From: Luscinia megarhynchos
Lineage: Eukaryota > Chordata > Aves > Passeriformes > Turdidae
Length of the DNA: 64,000 bases
NCBI GenBank assembly: GCA_034336665.1
Contig: CM067569.1
Coordinates: 19,227,820 to 19,291,819 of the forward strand
Reading direction: 5' to 3'
How positions within the stretch are numbered: the stretch's first letter is position 1; every line of letters starts with the position of its first letter. Below are positions 35,619-49,099 of this stretch, in pieces. The translations under genes and the position numbers were made by a program. The notes beneath the pieces were generated by a model. The model had not been told where the DNA came from. It did no database searches and saw nothing but the letters and a program-made list of their open reading frames with translations.

Positions 35619-38600
35619 GTAGGGGGAGGGGAGAAGCTCATCCTCCCTTTTATATTCTTTGTCCCCATGTACAGGCTCCAATTTCAGGCCAAGGTTTGCA
35701 GCTGCTCCAGGGGCTAGATCAGTTTTAGCAACAGAGACCAGTTCCCCGCCACTGCCCTGCTGGCTTGGAATGCTCTTCTTCCGAGGCCCTTTCATGACAG
35801 GCTGCGTCTCCAGACATCTGCTCAGCAGGCAGAGAGCCGTCTCCATTGCTGGAGCTGATCCCGAGTTCATTCACTGCTGGAAACGGCTGGAACTGAGCTC
35901 CCCAGGTGCCAGCAGGTGCCCGGACTTTGAACTGTGGCTAAAGATGGTTTCCCTGACTCACTCGATTTCAAACTAAATGCCATCTTGGAGAAGCACCAGC
36001 AATGTGGGAGCTGTCTTTCATCCCCCTTGCAAACAAGTTCCTGCCCTGTGACGTGCCACAAGCTACATTAGCTGGTGATCACAAGGGCCCAGTTTTCAAT
36101 GAGTAGCATCCACCACAGAACTGTCATACTTGCAACAGTCTGAAAGCAGAACAGGAGGTCTTCTGAGTACTGTGATCCTAAGATTGTTCCCGAGCCTCTC
36201 ACGAAGGCTGTAAGGAAATAGGATTAAGCTATCTCCTTTTGCTTCCTACTTTGCTGCAAAGTATTCAGGGCAAAGTTCCTGAGATGAGTCAAAAGCTGGA
36301 GCCTCAGGTCTAAATAGACTGTGTCAGGAGGGGTGGGTAAGGTCTTGGTGCTCTTTGGTGCTCTTATGGTGGCTTTCAAACACTTTTCCTTAAATCTGTC
36401 TCTTTTAATTTGATTTGTTCTCAAATTGAGGGCCAGGTGGTGAACTTTTTAAATACTGGCTGGCCAGTTTGTTGGTTCAGCTCTGACTTCACTATGTTGT
36501 GCTGCTTGTTGAATGGAAAGACCTCTTAGGACAGGTGGCTCAGTGTGCTGTGTGTGCTGTAATCCCAAGGCTGTGCAGTGCGAGAGAACACAGGAGTTCT
36601 CTGTGATACGTGGTGAGAAGAGAAAGCTCTCCTGAGACAGATGTTGCATTTTGAGGTTTAGCTAGTAATTTTCTCAGTACTGGCTCTGGTGAGGTTCACA
36701 TCTCTAAATTTTTTATCCAAATAAACACAGTAATCCTACGAATAAAAGGCAGCCATCATATTCCCTTTCTCCCTAATACAAAGTAAAACTAGATGCAAGG
36801 ATCCAATCCAGCTTCTGTTAAAGCAAATAGGAAGATTTTTGCTGATGTCATTGGAAATTGGATCGGGCCCCAGAGGAAGATCCATTTCCCAGCTAGATGG
36901 CAGTAGGGCCCAGCTAAGAGAAAAGTGTAGCAATGGAAGGGCTGAGTCAATGTCTCAAAGTCAAAAAATGTCAGGAATAAGAGACAAGTATTGCAAACCT
37001 TTCCAGCATTTGCCATCACTGCATATACAGGAAATAGTGACATTTCAAACTGAATTACAGGTTTCTCTAATGGTGTGCAGATCTCCTGGCAGTTATCTGG
37101 GTGTTTTGTGAATCCCTGTTCTCATACAGTCCAACGTGGTGATCACCAGCTCTCAACATGGCGCCTCCACATCTCATTAGAAATGAAGCTCTTCAATCTG
37201 GCTTTAGCTACTATTCAGGCTATACCTGGAAATATCATCCCATTTTTCATGCAGCCACACAGCCACTTCCAGCCTCAGAACTTGAGCTTTCTTTGTAACA
37301 GTACAATTAAACACAGAAACAACAGAGCAGCCATCTAAGACTGTGACACTTCACCATGATATATTGACAGTAAGAACTATTCTTTGTGTCTGTCCTTAAT
37401 TCATTCCAGATTTGATTTAGGCAAGTGTCACTATGCAGCTCCTTGCTGTTGGCCAAGCGCCCATATATCCCACCAGGAATCAAAAAGGTACCAACCAGAC
37501 AATCCTGCAGATGTTGCTTGTGTTCAGCGCTCAGAGTTTTAGGTGGCAGTTAGCTTGACATATTTGCTGCCTTAGATAACAGCCTTAATCCTGCCATCCC
37601 AGATATCTGCTGCAGGGATACGCTGTGCTCCTGACCCAGAGAAAGCTCACATGGGACCCCCAGCTAGGTGCTGAACATCTCTAGCCATTAGTTGAGTTAT
37701 TTGAGCTCACACTGGCCTTCAGAAATGCTGAAAAATAATTTTGCAGGGCTGGGTCCTAAGTTTGGAATGGTCCAACAGGAAGTTTTTCAAAGCCAGTGAC
37801 CTGCACTCATTCCTGGGCAGTCTCCCCTGTAGCTCTGAATATTCTGATTGTTTCTAGTTGAGATGAAGAGTAGGAAAAGTTTTGTCAAGGGATTAAATGC
37901 GAGTATTTCTTTCATGTTCATGCTGGATGCATACGCCTTCTCAGTGTTTCCCAGAGCTTCTGAACACATTGCTGCAGTTTCTTTCTTAACTTCAGATTTT
38001 ATTCTCACATTGAAAAGCCCTTGTGAGCTTTGCACATCTACTTTTCAAGCATTTAGGGAGTGGTTCTTCTCTAAAGGAGGCAGAAGAAGCAGCGCTGCTC
38101 TCTCTTTCTTTCCGCTCTGTTGGACCAGCTCTGCTGCAAGGATTCCTCAGTGAGGAATGCAGTTCAGCAGAAAGGGGAAGTACCAAGCTGTTCCTGAATC
38201 ACCAGTTCTGAAAACCTTGTTAGCAACCTCTGTGATGGCTGGGGAGAACGGGGTGGGAGAAAGACAGAGAAGCTTCTATGCGAGCACACCCCCTCCCCCA
38301 GGTCCTCCTTGCTGCAGCTGGTGCCTACATTAGACAGTAGCACAGATGATTAAGAAGAGGAGAGATAATTATGTGTCAAGATGATGTAGCAGAACTCCCG
38401 AGTTGGACAGAAGGAGCCAGACGGATGCATGAGGTGGGCTCAGAGATGGACGCTGACAGCCAGGTGTGTCCCTCACAGGGACTTAGAGGGAAGAGTGGGA
38501 ATCCAAATACACTGGTTGCAAGTGCAAGGGTGGCCTGGGAAATGTATGACATTAGGAGAGAATTGGAGTGGGAAGCAGCTCTGAGTGCCCACTAGTCACA

Positions 38601-39295
38601 AGGAACTACCTGGCCAAAGGTCTTTCCTCAAAACTCAGTTTGTGTTCCTTAGGTGATTGCCAAGAATGGATGGTCAGGATTTGCCTTATTAAGACATTAC
38701 CCTTTTGTTTCAGTTCATAACCAATGACTGCAAAACTTCTGACTTCTGTATATTCTGATAGATAGACTTGGTCTCCTATGAGTCTGAAAATAATTTAACT
38801 AAAAAAAGTTCACCGCCATTTGTGTAACACAGTGTGTGCCATTTCTTGTGGTCTGTGGGCACTGCCAGTGGAGCTGTAACTTCCCTCTGACCTTCCATCC
38901 ACCATCACTTACACCCACCATCTTCCAAAGGCAGAGGTGACCCTGCAGCATGTAATGATCTTCTCAAGGCCAGTGAGGATCTTACACTATCAAGTTGCAT
39001 CAGAAAACGTGAATTCCTGGCTCTTTATGGTTTGAGCATTGTAGTACTCTGTGATGGCAGGCCAACCATGCTCAGCAGGGTCATTGCCAGACTAAGAAGC
39101 AGCAGTATGATGTCCAGAAGGACAAAGGGGAAAACTATGCCACTATTTCTGCTGTTTCATAACCTCTTAATTGACAGCTAAAAGAATGAGAACTGGGGTG
39201 ACCCAGAGACACTAACAAAAACTTAGTATTACTTATATGGCAGTCTTGAGCAGTGTACAAGGAGAAAAAAGGAGAAATGCAGAGAAAGCGAAAGA

Positions 39296-39330
39296 CAGAT
39301 AAATAGATATATAGATAGATAATTAGATAA
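39296..39330. repeat. GATA-type microsatellite
   Basis: GATAAATAGATATATAGATA followed by GATAATTAGATAA: imperfect GATA units. Confidence 0.75.
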
Positions 39331-39539
39331 CAGAAAAAGAGTATATCAAGCTGCTGCCAGCATAGCACAGCATCTTCAGCTGGGTGAAACTTCGGCGATT
39401 TTTACAAAACATTCTTACGAGATGTGGCCCTTTCTTTCTATAATAGGCTGTGAACAGACTTCCTGTCTGAACCCAAATTCTCATTTGGGATTCATCTTCC
39501 AGTGAGGTTTGGTGCTGTAACATTCTCAGCATTATTAAT

Positions 39540-39770
39540 CTTGGTCCTTGACAGTATCTGTAGTATTTGACAGCATTACTGGCAATAATATCTGCAGTGC
39601 TGACAATGGCAGAGATAATATCCCCCAGTATTATCGGCATTAGCAGGGATCATATCTGCAGCCTGTTATTGGTGGGAGCAGACGTAATGTGTCCAGTATT
39701 ATTAGTATCAGTAGTAATAAAACCCAAAGGCTTGTTAGTGTGATCAGTGCTAATATCAGCACTAGGTTTG
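39540..39770. repeat. Diverged minisatellite, unit about 30-34 bp
   Basis: TATCTG or TATCCC recurs at 39555, 39589, 39619 and 39653 (gaps 34, 30, 34), with AGTATTATCGGCATTAGC-like words between. Further copies fade towards 39770. Confidence 0.65.
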
Positions 39771-40599
39771 TGGGAGAGGAGGGGACAGAGTGATTGCTAC
39801 TGTAAATGGCAATAATACTCAGGCTGTTTGCAGTAAAGGAATCCCCAGCAGAGATGGGGGAGCAAACCTGAGAAGGCACAAGTCTCTCCTTCCCTTTCTT
39901 CCCTTGTCATTTTGATGATTAGAGTGAGCTGCATTGATACCTAGTAATGCAGAGCTGCGTCAGTGCAGGGGGACAGTGAAGAGTCACCAAGATTTCTACA
40001 GATCTGGTGGTGTTTCCCAAGAAGTGTTAGCTGTATGGTGCAGATGGTTCACCACACTCTTCAAGTAGGATTGAGCTATGCTGAAAAGGGTGCTGCACAG
40101 TATCTGTAGGAGCATCTGCACTGTTAATCCTGTAGCTATAGCAAAGGCAGCATCACTGCCCTTCTCTTTGGTGCTGCTTATAAAATTTTCTGACGTTTAT
40201 TGCCACAACACCCTCTACTGACAATCAGTGCTTTTGTTACAGGTGGTTTTCTCTTTCCTCCAGTCCAAATGGGAGGACTCTGAGTGCAGAGCAGGGTCTT
40301 GACAGTGTTTAGCTTGGAACTTCCCCTACCTTGCCATGATCTCATTTTTGTACTGGGAAATTACAAATGCCTCCTTCCAGTGGAGTGTGAGGCAAGGATA
40401 TGTGTGACAGTCGAGTACTGGAAGTTGTTTTCTAAAATACTGCCCCAGGACTTAGACTGTTTTAAAGACATGAGCTCAAAATTTTCTTCAAGTGGAAAGT
40501 AGCACAGAGTGAAGAGGTGTGTAATGTGTAAGTTTTTGAGCAGCTATACAGCAGCTGAGTATGCCACTGCAAGTATGATCTTTTTTGTTGTTCAGAGTG

Positions 40600-41560
40600 G
40601 CAGGGATAATATAATTTGAGAGATGTAGCTATGACATTTCAGATGACTGTGTCACTGTCAGTGGCACACAGTATGTGTTTGCAGGCAGTTTGGTTGTGGT
40701 TATCCTGTTGTTGTAAATATCACTACAGGTTGTGGGTTTGTGACACTAATGATGAGATTAACTGTATCACTGCTTGCTCTGCTGCCCCATTACACTCAAG
40801 GCCATTACACTCTTCACAGAAGCAGCTGTGAATTGTTTCGTGTGGTACATTTGCATCATGGTATGAAGTAAGATTGTTTCAACATGGTAATTGTTGGGTC
40901 ACTGGTGCAGTTTCTACAGTGCTGTCACTGCAATTCATAGAGCTGTTACTGCAGCTGATGTAACTTGGTTGAAAACAGACTGTCACCTGGCCATGACAGT
41001 GAAGTCAATACAGCTGTGTCACTGCAGCACCACGTTCAGAATGGTGTGTTTTATGAAGTATGATATTAGTGTTCCACAGCATACTGGGGTCATTTCAGAA
41101 CATACAGTGTGCTTATGCTGTCATCTGCAGTATGATGGTGCTTTGATTGTGCTGGAGTTGTACCAGAGCAGAGGTCTAGCCCGGAACCGTCCTGTGGGGA
41201 AATGCATTCATTCATTTTTCTACACTGCCTGCATATGTTTGCAAAGAATATGAGTGAGTCATTCCACTTGACTGTGTCATGGCCTGATGCATGTTCATCT
41301 CTGGACATATTAGGTATATTTCTGTTCTCCTCAAACCCTAATAATTGTTGAAGAAAACAGGGTGTGTTTGGACCCCTGCAGGTGATGGAACAGCACTACT
41401 GTTTGTGGCGAGCCTGCATTGTTTCACAGTGTGATTTTTTGTCACCACAGCCGACTTGTTTGTGTTATTCTATATGACTGCTTTATTGCAGGTCAGCAAT
41501 AGTCTTAATGACACTGGAGACACATGCAGTTATATTGCCTCAGGTGCTAACCCCATGTTC
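40600..41560. repeat. Worn tandem region with GTCACTGCAG words
   Basis: GTCACTG, ATCACTG and TTACTGCAG recur near 40651, 40719, 40767, 40898, 40924, 40945, 40982 and 41018, often 21-44 bases apart, and weaker copies continue to about 41480. The unit seems near 35 bp but is heavily decayed. Confidence 0.5.
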
Positions 41561-42289
41561 CAACCATCACACAGAGTCGTGGGGCATACACACAGCAGTT
41601 TATGGCTGTGCAGATGGGCTAAGCAGATTCTGGGGTCTTTCACACTCTCACAATGTCTTTCTCCTACTTTCCCTGGGACTGTGGTGTTTATGCAGCACAG
41701 CTGAGTTTCCAGTGTCTGGCAGCTTGCAGCAATGGTGTATCTGTGCAAACAGGAGCAGTCACAGGGGACCAGACTCACTGTGTTTATATACACAAGTCTA
41801 GGTAACACTCCCTGCCATTCTAGATGAAAATATAAATTGAAGCGGGAGTTTATTCTAGGTAAGCACCCACTTCTCCCTCCTGAAGGTCTTTGGCTAGTGA
41901 AACCCCTGGAGGGATATAAGAAAAGCACCTGCTACTCATCCTGCACCTCTCTAAATAAACTGCAGGAGGATGTCAGAAAAGGGAGAGTATGTATGGGAAA
42001 AGAGAGGAGGAGGAAACTGGATGAAGCAGAAGACAATGAATAAGCAGCACAGCACTGGCAGAAATGTGGGCTGCTGCACCAGGAATTTGGAGGTCAGTCT
42101 GTAAGCAGGAGAAACAGGTATGTGTTTGTGTGAGCGTGTCTGCACACACGCTGGGAGTTTGGGGAGTATGCATTGCTCAGGAGGGAGTCAGGTAAGGGAG
42201 AGTTAACAGCTTACATCACAGAAAGCAGTTTGGACAGAATGCCCTGCCAGCTTATAGTGCTGCTTAGTTTGGCAGGGGTTGGTATACTC

Positions 42290-43120
42290 TGAAGACAAGC
42301 TGGTCTGGCTTCAGTCGCATTTGTGTGCATCTCTGATTGTGTATTTGTGTCTCTAGGAATGCACGCCTGTTTGTTTTTTTGTATTTCTGTGTTAGAATCG
42401 CTGGTTTCTGCTTATCTATGCTTATGTATGGGGTGAGTGGCAGGTTGGACCCGTATTTTTGTGCATGCCTATGGACACCTGGAAAATGTGTATGTTAAGA
42501 TGTGTATAATATTGCCTAGTAGGAGGACACATACTGTGGATCATATGGATGTCTGGGCATGTATGGCTCAGTATTAGTGCTATGTATTTCTATGAATGCG
42601 AGGTATTTGTATTCACATTTTGAGCATATATGTGAATGTTGTATATTTGTCTGTATATTCTGAGTGTATGTGTTGTTACATACTTGGAGTATCACTGTAT
42701 CTTTGTGGTTGCTGGATATGAATATGTAGCCTTCTAGTGCTGTGCACTTCTGTATATAGTTTGTACAGATGTGTATTTGCATTGAGGTTATATATTTGTG
42801 TGTATGTTATATATATATTTATATATATACATATTGGTTGTTCTTGCCTGTATAAAGGCTGTTGATTTATGTAAATATTTTGTATTTGTTTAAATGATTT
42901 GATTCTGTACGTGTTAAGGAAATTACTTTGAGTTACAGGTTTTCATTCAGTTAGTGTACATATACTTTTGTAAGTTGTTTATTCAGAAATTACATTTAAT
43001 TGACATGCATCTGCATTAGTACCTCTGTGTGTCCCAGTTTGCATTCTTGTGTCTTCAATATTAATTTGCTATGTTTTGTGGGTGCTACTTAAGCATAGAT
43101 CTTTTCTTTATATTTACTTG
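42290..43120. repeat. Decayed TG/TATG-rich region
   Basis: Repeated TGTGTATTTGTGTGT-like words with TATATATATTTATATATATA near 42808-42830. Low-complexity T/G/A sequence on the + strand, probably an old expanded simple repeat. Confidence 0.6.
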
Positions 43121-43559
43121 TGTGAGTACCATGAGTGTGTGCTTTTCTGGCTGTTTATTATGGGTATTTAGTTTGTGGTTAGATATTTTTCCGCTTTTTG
43201 ACTCATTCTTGGGAGGGGTTGTAGCAGCTAATGTGTCAACAGGAGTCAGGCAGCTACAAATCCCAGTGTCTCTGCCTCCTCCATGATTCTACCTGTTGCA
43301 AAGGCTGCTCCCCAGTTTTGCTAGATGCCTGCTACTCTGGATCTTCTTGCTCACTTTAGAGGAGTTTTACATTGGGTCTGCCTGCAGTCATGTAGGTGAC
43401 AGTTATATGTTTTCATGGATGTAAAGAGTATGGGAGTCAGAGGGAACATGGTGTCTGAATCCATGAGGATCCCAGTTTAATGCACAGTGGATGACAGAAT
43501 CAACTGAAAAAGAACCAGAAATAGCTGGCAATGTGCAGGCAAATGGCATTTTAGAGGGT

Positions 43560-43715
43560 TGTGGATGAGGATGCCATGACAGTGAGAGATAACACTGATT
43601 TGGGGGTGAGGTGACATGGCAATGAGACATAAGGGTAATTCTACTATGGAATCAAGGTGACATGGCACTGAGACAAAACATGGGTCACGGTGATATGCCA
43701 GTGACCCAGGCTGAT
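43560..43715. repeat. Diverged minisatellite, unit about 33-46 bp
   Basis: GATGCCATGACAGTGAGA, GTGACATGGCAATGAGACA, GTGACATGGCACTGAGACA and GTGATATGCCAGTGACCC start near 43568, 43611, 43657 and 43690. Confidence 0.65.
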
Positions 43716-44269
43716 CTGTCAGAACAGGGAGAGCTGGAATCTGCCCATCAGCTGAATAAGACAAGGGAAAACGGGAGGAGGAGGGTGAAGAAGATCAGAG
43801 GCAGATCAACAGATCTGCACCTTGGCTGTAGGACCCCAGTCACCAGCAGTGTAGGACATGCAGTGTCTCCATGGGATCAGTTGTATTCTGGTGTGAAGGG
43901 CTAGGGCAGTCTGCTAGCAGTGGTTGTTTGCTCACAGTGATGGAGAGCAGGGATAACACAGTGATGACATCAGGTGGTGGCCATATCCTGTGAAGGTAGC
44001 CATGGACCATGGGGACTGTGTGGGCAGAGGCATTATTCCCAGTTGCTGGAAAAACAAAGAACCTAACAGGCAGTAAAACAAAAACAAAGGAGACTTGGAA
44101 GCACCTGACAGCCCTAATTCATCACAGCCCAAGATTTTTTTCCCCCCTCATGTTCCCATTATATTTGTTTGTAAAAGTGGAAATCAATTTTGAAGGTAAT
44201 TTTCTGGAAAGAATGGAAGGGAGGTGGGAGGGCCGGATAAGGCAGAGATGGCAAGAGGAAAAAAAAAAT

Positions 44270-44480
44270 TTAGGCCAGGCACAGCCCAGGGGCAGCTCTT
44301 GGCAAGGTGAAAGAAAATTGCATATTCAATCTCCATCCATGAATCTCCCTTGCTGCTGCCCGCCTCCTGCTCGAAAACAATGAAGGCTTTCTCCCCTACG
44401 CTGCACAACGCCTGAGTATCAGCGCTCACTTTAACTTCAGGGTCATTAATTCACCTGATTATTGCAGGAGAGGAGAGGGT
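44270..44480. promoter_or_regulatory. Candidate conserved noncoding block (intron 5)
   Basis: Complex unique sequence with GAAAATTGCATATTCAATC, CpGs in TCGAAAACAATG and GTATCAGCGCTCAC, and GGGTCATTAATTCACCTGAT before ATTGCAGG. Flanked by A and G runs. It has no usable frame. Pattern-based call. Confidence 0.35.
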
Positions 44481-44839
44481 TGCAGAGGCATCCATTCTAA
44501 AGAGCCCTCCCTTAGCTCATCCTTTGATTAGTTCAGGGTGGGGGGAGTTGAGATAATGTGTTGTCTTGGACACAGTTTAAAATGGGAGGGGTTGAAGAGG
44601 GGGTGGAAGGAGGTAGAGGTAGAGAGGGAAAGATGTGGCCCAGCTTGTTGTGGAAGGGAGGGTTGGAAAGCAGTCATTCTTGCATCCCTCTGCCGTGGTG
44701 TTACTGCAAATTAAAAGTAGCATGTTCCACTTCGTAGCTATCTTTCAGGGAGGGGAGGGGCATGGGTATATGTCGGCATGGGGATGGGGGGGATCTTATC
44801 ATTGCTTCCTCAGCAGCCCAGCGTAGTGTCACCCTGTGA

Positions 44840-44900
44840 GGTGACATTTGAATTTACAATTCCGCAGAGAAAAGCCATTAATTCACAAATTAACATTTCT
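44840..44900. promoter_or_regulatory. Short candidate regulatory block
   Basis: GTGAGGTGACATTTGAATTT, ACAATTCCGCAGAG and AGCCATTAATTCACAAATTA precede the CT repeat. Homeodomain-type cores are clustered. Pattern-based. Confidence 0.3.
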
Positions 44901-44955
44901 CCCTCTCTCTCTCTCTCTAGCTCTTTCTCTCTTCCTCTCTCTCTCTCTATCTCAC
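44899..44955. repeat. CT microsatellite
   Basis: Interrupted CT dinucleotide run within about 57 bases. Confidence 0.8.
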
Positions 44956-46379
44956 ATGGATGTGCAAGCAATTGAAAAGACAAAGGAAATAGCCTTAAGG
45001 AAGAGACTTTACTGCTACTCTGTCTGTGCAGAGATTGCTACTACTGCTTCTAGATAGATAAACCAATTACCTGAGCTGCTCTGTTCATGGCAGCCTGCTA
45101 TTACCTCCTTTTGTAGAGCTGATTCCATTGCTGGATTACACTGTGTGTATCTCATTAATGTAAACCAGCATGATACTGGGCACTGTTTCTGACCCTTCTT
45201 GCCATAGCCCCTTGCTCTGCAGTGGAAGAGGGAACTGGGAGAGGAGTTGAAGAGAGATGACAGTAGGCACAACATACTTCCTAGTGCAGGCTACACACAG
45301 AGCTTGTTAGAATACCTGTGCTAAGCTTAGAGGAGATGAGGGCTTCCCTTCTACGGAGCAGATTGCATGACATCAACCTTGACCTCTTCCATGTCTTGGT
45401 GAGCACTAAGGGTGCTGTGCAAGAGCCCTTGGTGTATGGGCAGTCCCTTGCATTCTCAGCCCTACACAGAGTTTTCAACAGGTCTAGAAATGTGTGTGGC
45501 AAGCAGACACAGAGGTGTGAGTACAAAAGCTGCATATCCATAGCTATAGCACAGGAGAGACTGCACCAGGAGCTGACTGACTCACAGAGGTACAAAACAG
45601 AGCTCAGAATAAGAAGCAAGAGTAAGCACTTCAGTTTACAGACTGGGAGGGCCAGATTTCTCTGTAGTACATCTCCATTGAAAGCAAGTAAAGGATGCCT
45701 GTGGAGATGTTCTTGTCTAAGACAAACACTAGACACTACTTCCACACAGCCCTGTTGTCTTCTAAATCCCTCTTGCTGCTCTTTCCTGCCACAGTCTTTT
45801 CTCACGTAGTTACTTGTGCTATCACTGCTGCTGTGGCTGCTTGGACAGCTCACGTACAGTATAAACACACACACAGGCAGGCACTCAGCCACACTCTGGT
45901 GCCACCCCAGGCACACATCTGTGACACTGGCAGCCTGGCTATGCAAACATACCTCTGCAGGCACAGCTTCTCCTCACCTGCTCTGGTGAGGTCTCTTCAG
46001 TGGCTCCAAGCCCACCTGCTGCAGGGCACACTGGCAGGCAGCTTTCTGAGCACCTTGCTGCACTTTGCAGACAGCCTTGTAGGAACATGCTGGCTACCCT
46101 GCCTTTTAGCCTGGTCACAGCTGCGTGTGTTTGGGGAGAAAATGTCCAAGCAGTGCTTACATAAGACTTGCACATACTAATGTGCAGTTATCCTGGTAAA
46201 AGAAAAATGGATCAGAACAGCTGTTTCTAGAAAACTGGTCTCCACATGCTCAGTAGTTGAAGCATGTGCCTTTCTTCAGAGTTGCCTTGGGTCCTTAAAT
46301 CTTCCTAAAAACTTATCCTTTTAACAAGAGCATCTGCCTGTCTGACATTCGCTGTGCCCCACACCACGCACAGCACATG

Positions 46380-46700
46380 GCTGGGGAGCATCATCCCGCA
46401 GCTGGTGCTGGAAGACGGATCACGATCAGCGGAGGAATCGGCAGCAGTGCCAGTAATTCAAACCATCCTGACCGTTCAGTGAACCTGAACCTGCTGACCT
46501 TGACAGCACCAGGCAGCAGCGGCCTCAGGAATCCCAACCTTTAGAGAGGCGTTGGCTGGAGGATGGCTCCTGCTCTCTCCCTTTCTTTCTCTCTTTCTCT
46601 TCACGATCACATCCAGCAGCCAAGGGGGCCCAACAGTCAATCCCCGGTGCACCAATTAGCTCCTAATTTGGCTATCTCTGCACTCCCAAGTCTACATCAA
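46380..46700. promoter_or_regulatory. Candidate enhancer with paired homeodomain sites (intron 5)
   Basis: CCAATTAG at 46652-46659 and CTAATTTGG at 46663-46671 form a near-perfect inverted pair, as bound by homeodomain dimers. Upstream (46390-46540) is unique CpG-containing sequence such as GATCACGATCAGCGGAGG. No repeat except a short CT run near 46575-46600. The function is inferred. Confidence 0.4.
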
Positions 46701-48539
46701 CGTAATGTTAAGCATCGCTTGCTGTTCATAAATGTAAATCATTCCTATAGAGGAATGTCTCCTTGTGCTAAAAGAAAACACTAAGCACCTTGTTCTCAGT
46801 CAGGGCCACAGAAACCCCTCCTCCCAAAATGGAAGCTGCTGCTGTTTGGAAGGAAAGCAGAAGCTCTTTACTTCCCTAAGTGATTGTGTCAGATCCTCCA
46901 GCCTTGTTTCACTGAATCTCAGGGGAAAACCAAGATCTCACCAAGTGATTAGTCTGTGAGAATCTTGGCTGGATAGATGAGGGGCAAGGAGGCAATTTGA
47001 TTGGAGGGGAGAAAGAAAGAGAAAAACCAATGTGTTTCATTTTGTCAGCAGATCTTGCATTAAAAAAGCAGTTTGCGAACATTTTATGATGGTTTCAGGA
47101 TTTTCAGAGCTCCAGCTATCTGTGTAGCTGCCAAGCAAGACCTTTGTGTTGGCTTGCAGAAGCTATGCTAAGCTCTAGAAATTGCATCTGAAGGACAACT
47201 CTGCTAGTAGTAGATGGCTGGAAAGGAGCAGTTACAGATACATATTTGTATCTATCTATTGACACCAGACATGTTCTGTCTTCTGTCTGTCTCCATCCAT
47301 AGCTCTTCGAAGGTGATTTTTCCAAGTATCAATCAGATAAAATAAAGGATGCTTTAAATAGGTGAGAAATCCAATTCATACCCACCTTTAGGCCCTTTAA
47401 AATGACAGTTTTGTTAAGGGGCCTAAAAATAATACCTAGATCCACACTTTCCTTTCACTTTTCTTTCATTCATCCAAGCATCCTACTTCTTACATCCCAA
47501 CAGGTTCAAGGTACAAAGGTTCTTCCCATAGAGGCCAACAGCTACAGGAAAACTCAGGAGTACAGTGCCAGAATGGGAGCTAGGTCATGGGTATCACTGT
47601 TTCCATTTGGATGTGCATCAGATCAAGGTTTCTTTCTCTCTATGGCCCTGCCTTTTTTTGGTCAGAGGAGCTATTCTGTTTTTAAGCTAGGGGATCTGCA
47701 TTGGAACAGATTTGTAGACATCTGATTAAACCTTAATGAGGTGGTTATTGTGTATGAAATGCTCATCAAACCTTGAGTGACCCCTCTCTTAAATGCTCTA
47801 GGAACGGCTGTTATGAAGGACAGGTATACTTCCACGCCAGGTTTCCCAAAGGCCCTGGTGCTCTTTTGCTTTAGCTTTTGGCATCTAGTCTGAGAAGAGA
47901 TAGGCCTTGAACAGAAGGTTTGACTTTCCAAGAAGATCAGAACTGTTCTAGAGTTTGGGACAACTTTATTAAATCCCAGCAAACAAAAAACAGTACTCCA
48001 CTAGCTAATCCTCAAAGATACTTATGGCTCTTCTCTGCAGAGACCTCCCTTGTTTGTGAAACTGATTGCTGCCCATGGCTGGGCCCTCTCTTGTTTGGAG
48101 ACTACCTCTTACAATTTGGAACTTATCTGCAATATACATTTTATAGAGGTCACATCAGTATAGGTTCCTTCATGAATCTATAATGGCCTTCAAGTAACCT
48201 CATGCAGAAAGATGACAAATTACTCTGCTAATGGTTTATAGGAATTATAGGAACGAGGGTTAAAAAAAAATATTTTGCATGGTGATATTTCAAGTGGATT
48301 GCTGCCTATTGCAAGCCTGCAGCTCTTTCATTGCATGGCATTCCACAATTACCCATCCTGTATCATATGTTGTTTCTTAACCTTCCCATTCTTAAGATTT
48401 CATTTTCTACTGAAATGTGGTCGACTCTCAGGTGGACCATGGCAGATGTTGAACAATACAGAGCATCAACTGTGAAATTTTGCTGTGCCATGTCCAAATG
48501 AAACCACAGGAGAATTAAGATATGCTGTGGGTAATCACT

Positions 48540-48685
48540 CAGGCTGGATTTTGTTCAGGACAGCCAGGTTAATGTCTGCACTCTTGCAAAAAATGCCATG
48601 GGAATTTTAATGACTCTGAGTGATTGGAGCCTTTGTTTTATGGCACGTCAAAAATGGCAGCTCTAAAAACACTCTGCTTGAATAC
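48540..48685. promoter_or_regulatory. Candidate conserved noncoding block (intron 5)
   Basis: Unique sequence with CAGGTTAATGTCTGCACTC, GGGAATTTTAATGACTCTG, TGATTGGAGCC (CCAAT-type) and TTTTATGGCACGTC. Nothing else explains it. Pattern-based. Confidence 0.3.
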
Positions 48686-49099
48686 TGGTTTAGTGCTGAC
48701 TCAGAAGAGCTTCCAATAACATGATTCACAAGTATCTGGCTCAGGGGCAGATACAGACTGCTTTAACTGGTGAGGTTAAGATAAAAGTGTGCATGAGGGG
48801 AGTATAGGTGGAATGAAAGGAAGGAAAAGTCTAGAGCAAGGGAAAGAGAAGGAGAGGAGGTATTAAGAGGCATATTCATGGGGGACCAAGCCAATGGAAC
48901 CAAGCAGTCTAAAGAGGAATTCTTATTTTCTAGACTGTGCATTAGAGGTGTCGTGGTCAGACCCAGATCTGCTGAGTCTTTGTGCTGGTGTCCTCTCAGT
49001 GCTCTCCACTGAAATCTCAGGGATTCCCAGAAACTGGGAGGTGGAACTGGAAGGTGACAGTCCAGCTCTGGGCTCCCTGCCTTGTGTCTAGCAATCGTG

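Noticed and set aside
45281..46180. Three overlapping long open frames (227 residues minus, 163 and 161 residues plus)
   Set aside because: They overlap on both strands, show no domain or family resemblance, have Cys/Leu/Ser-rich chance composition and start in no promoter-like context. Treated as random open frames in intron 5.
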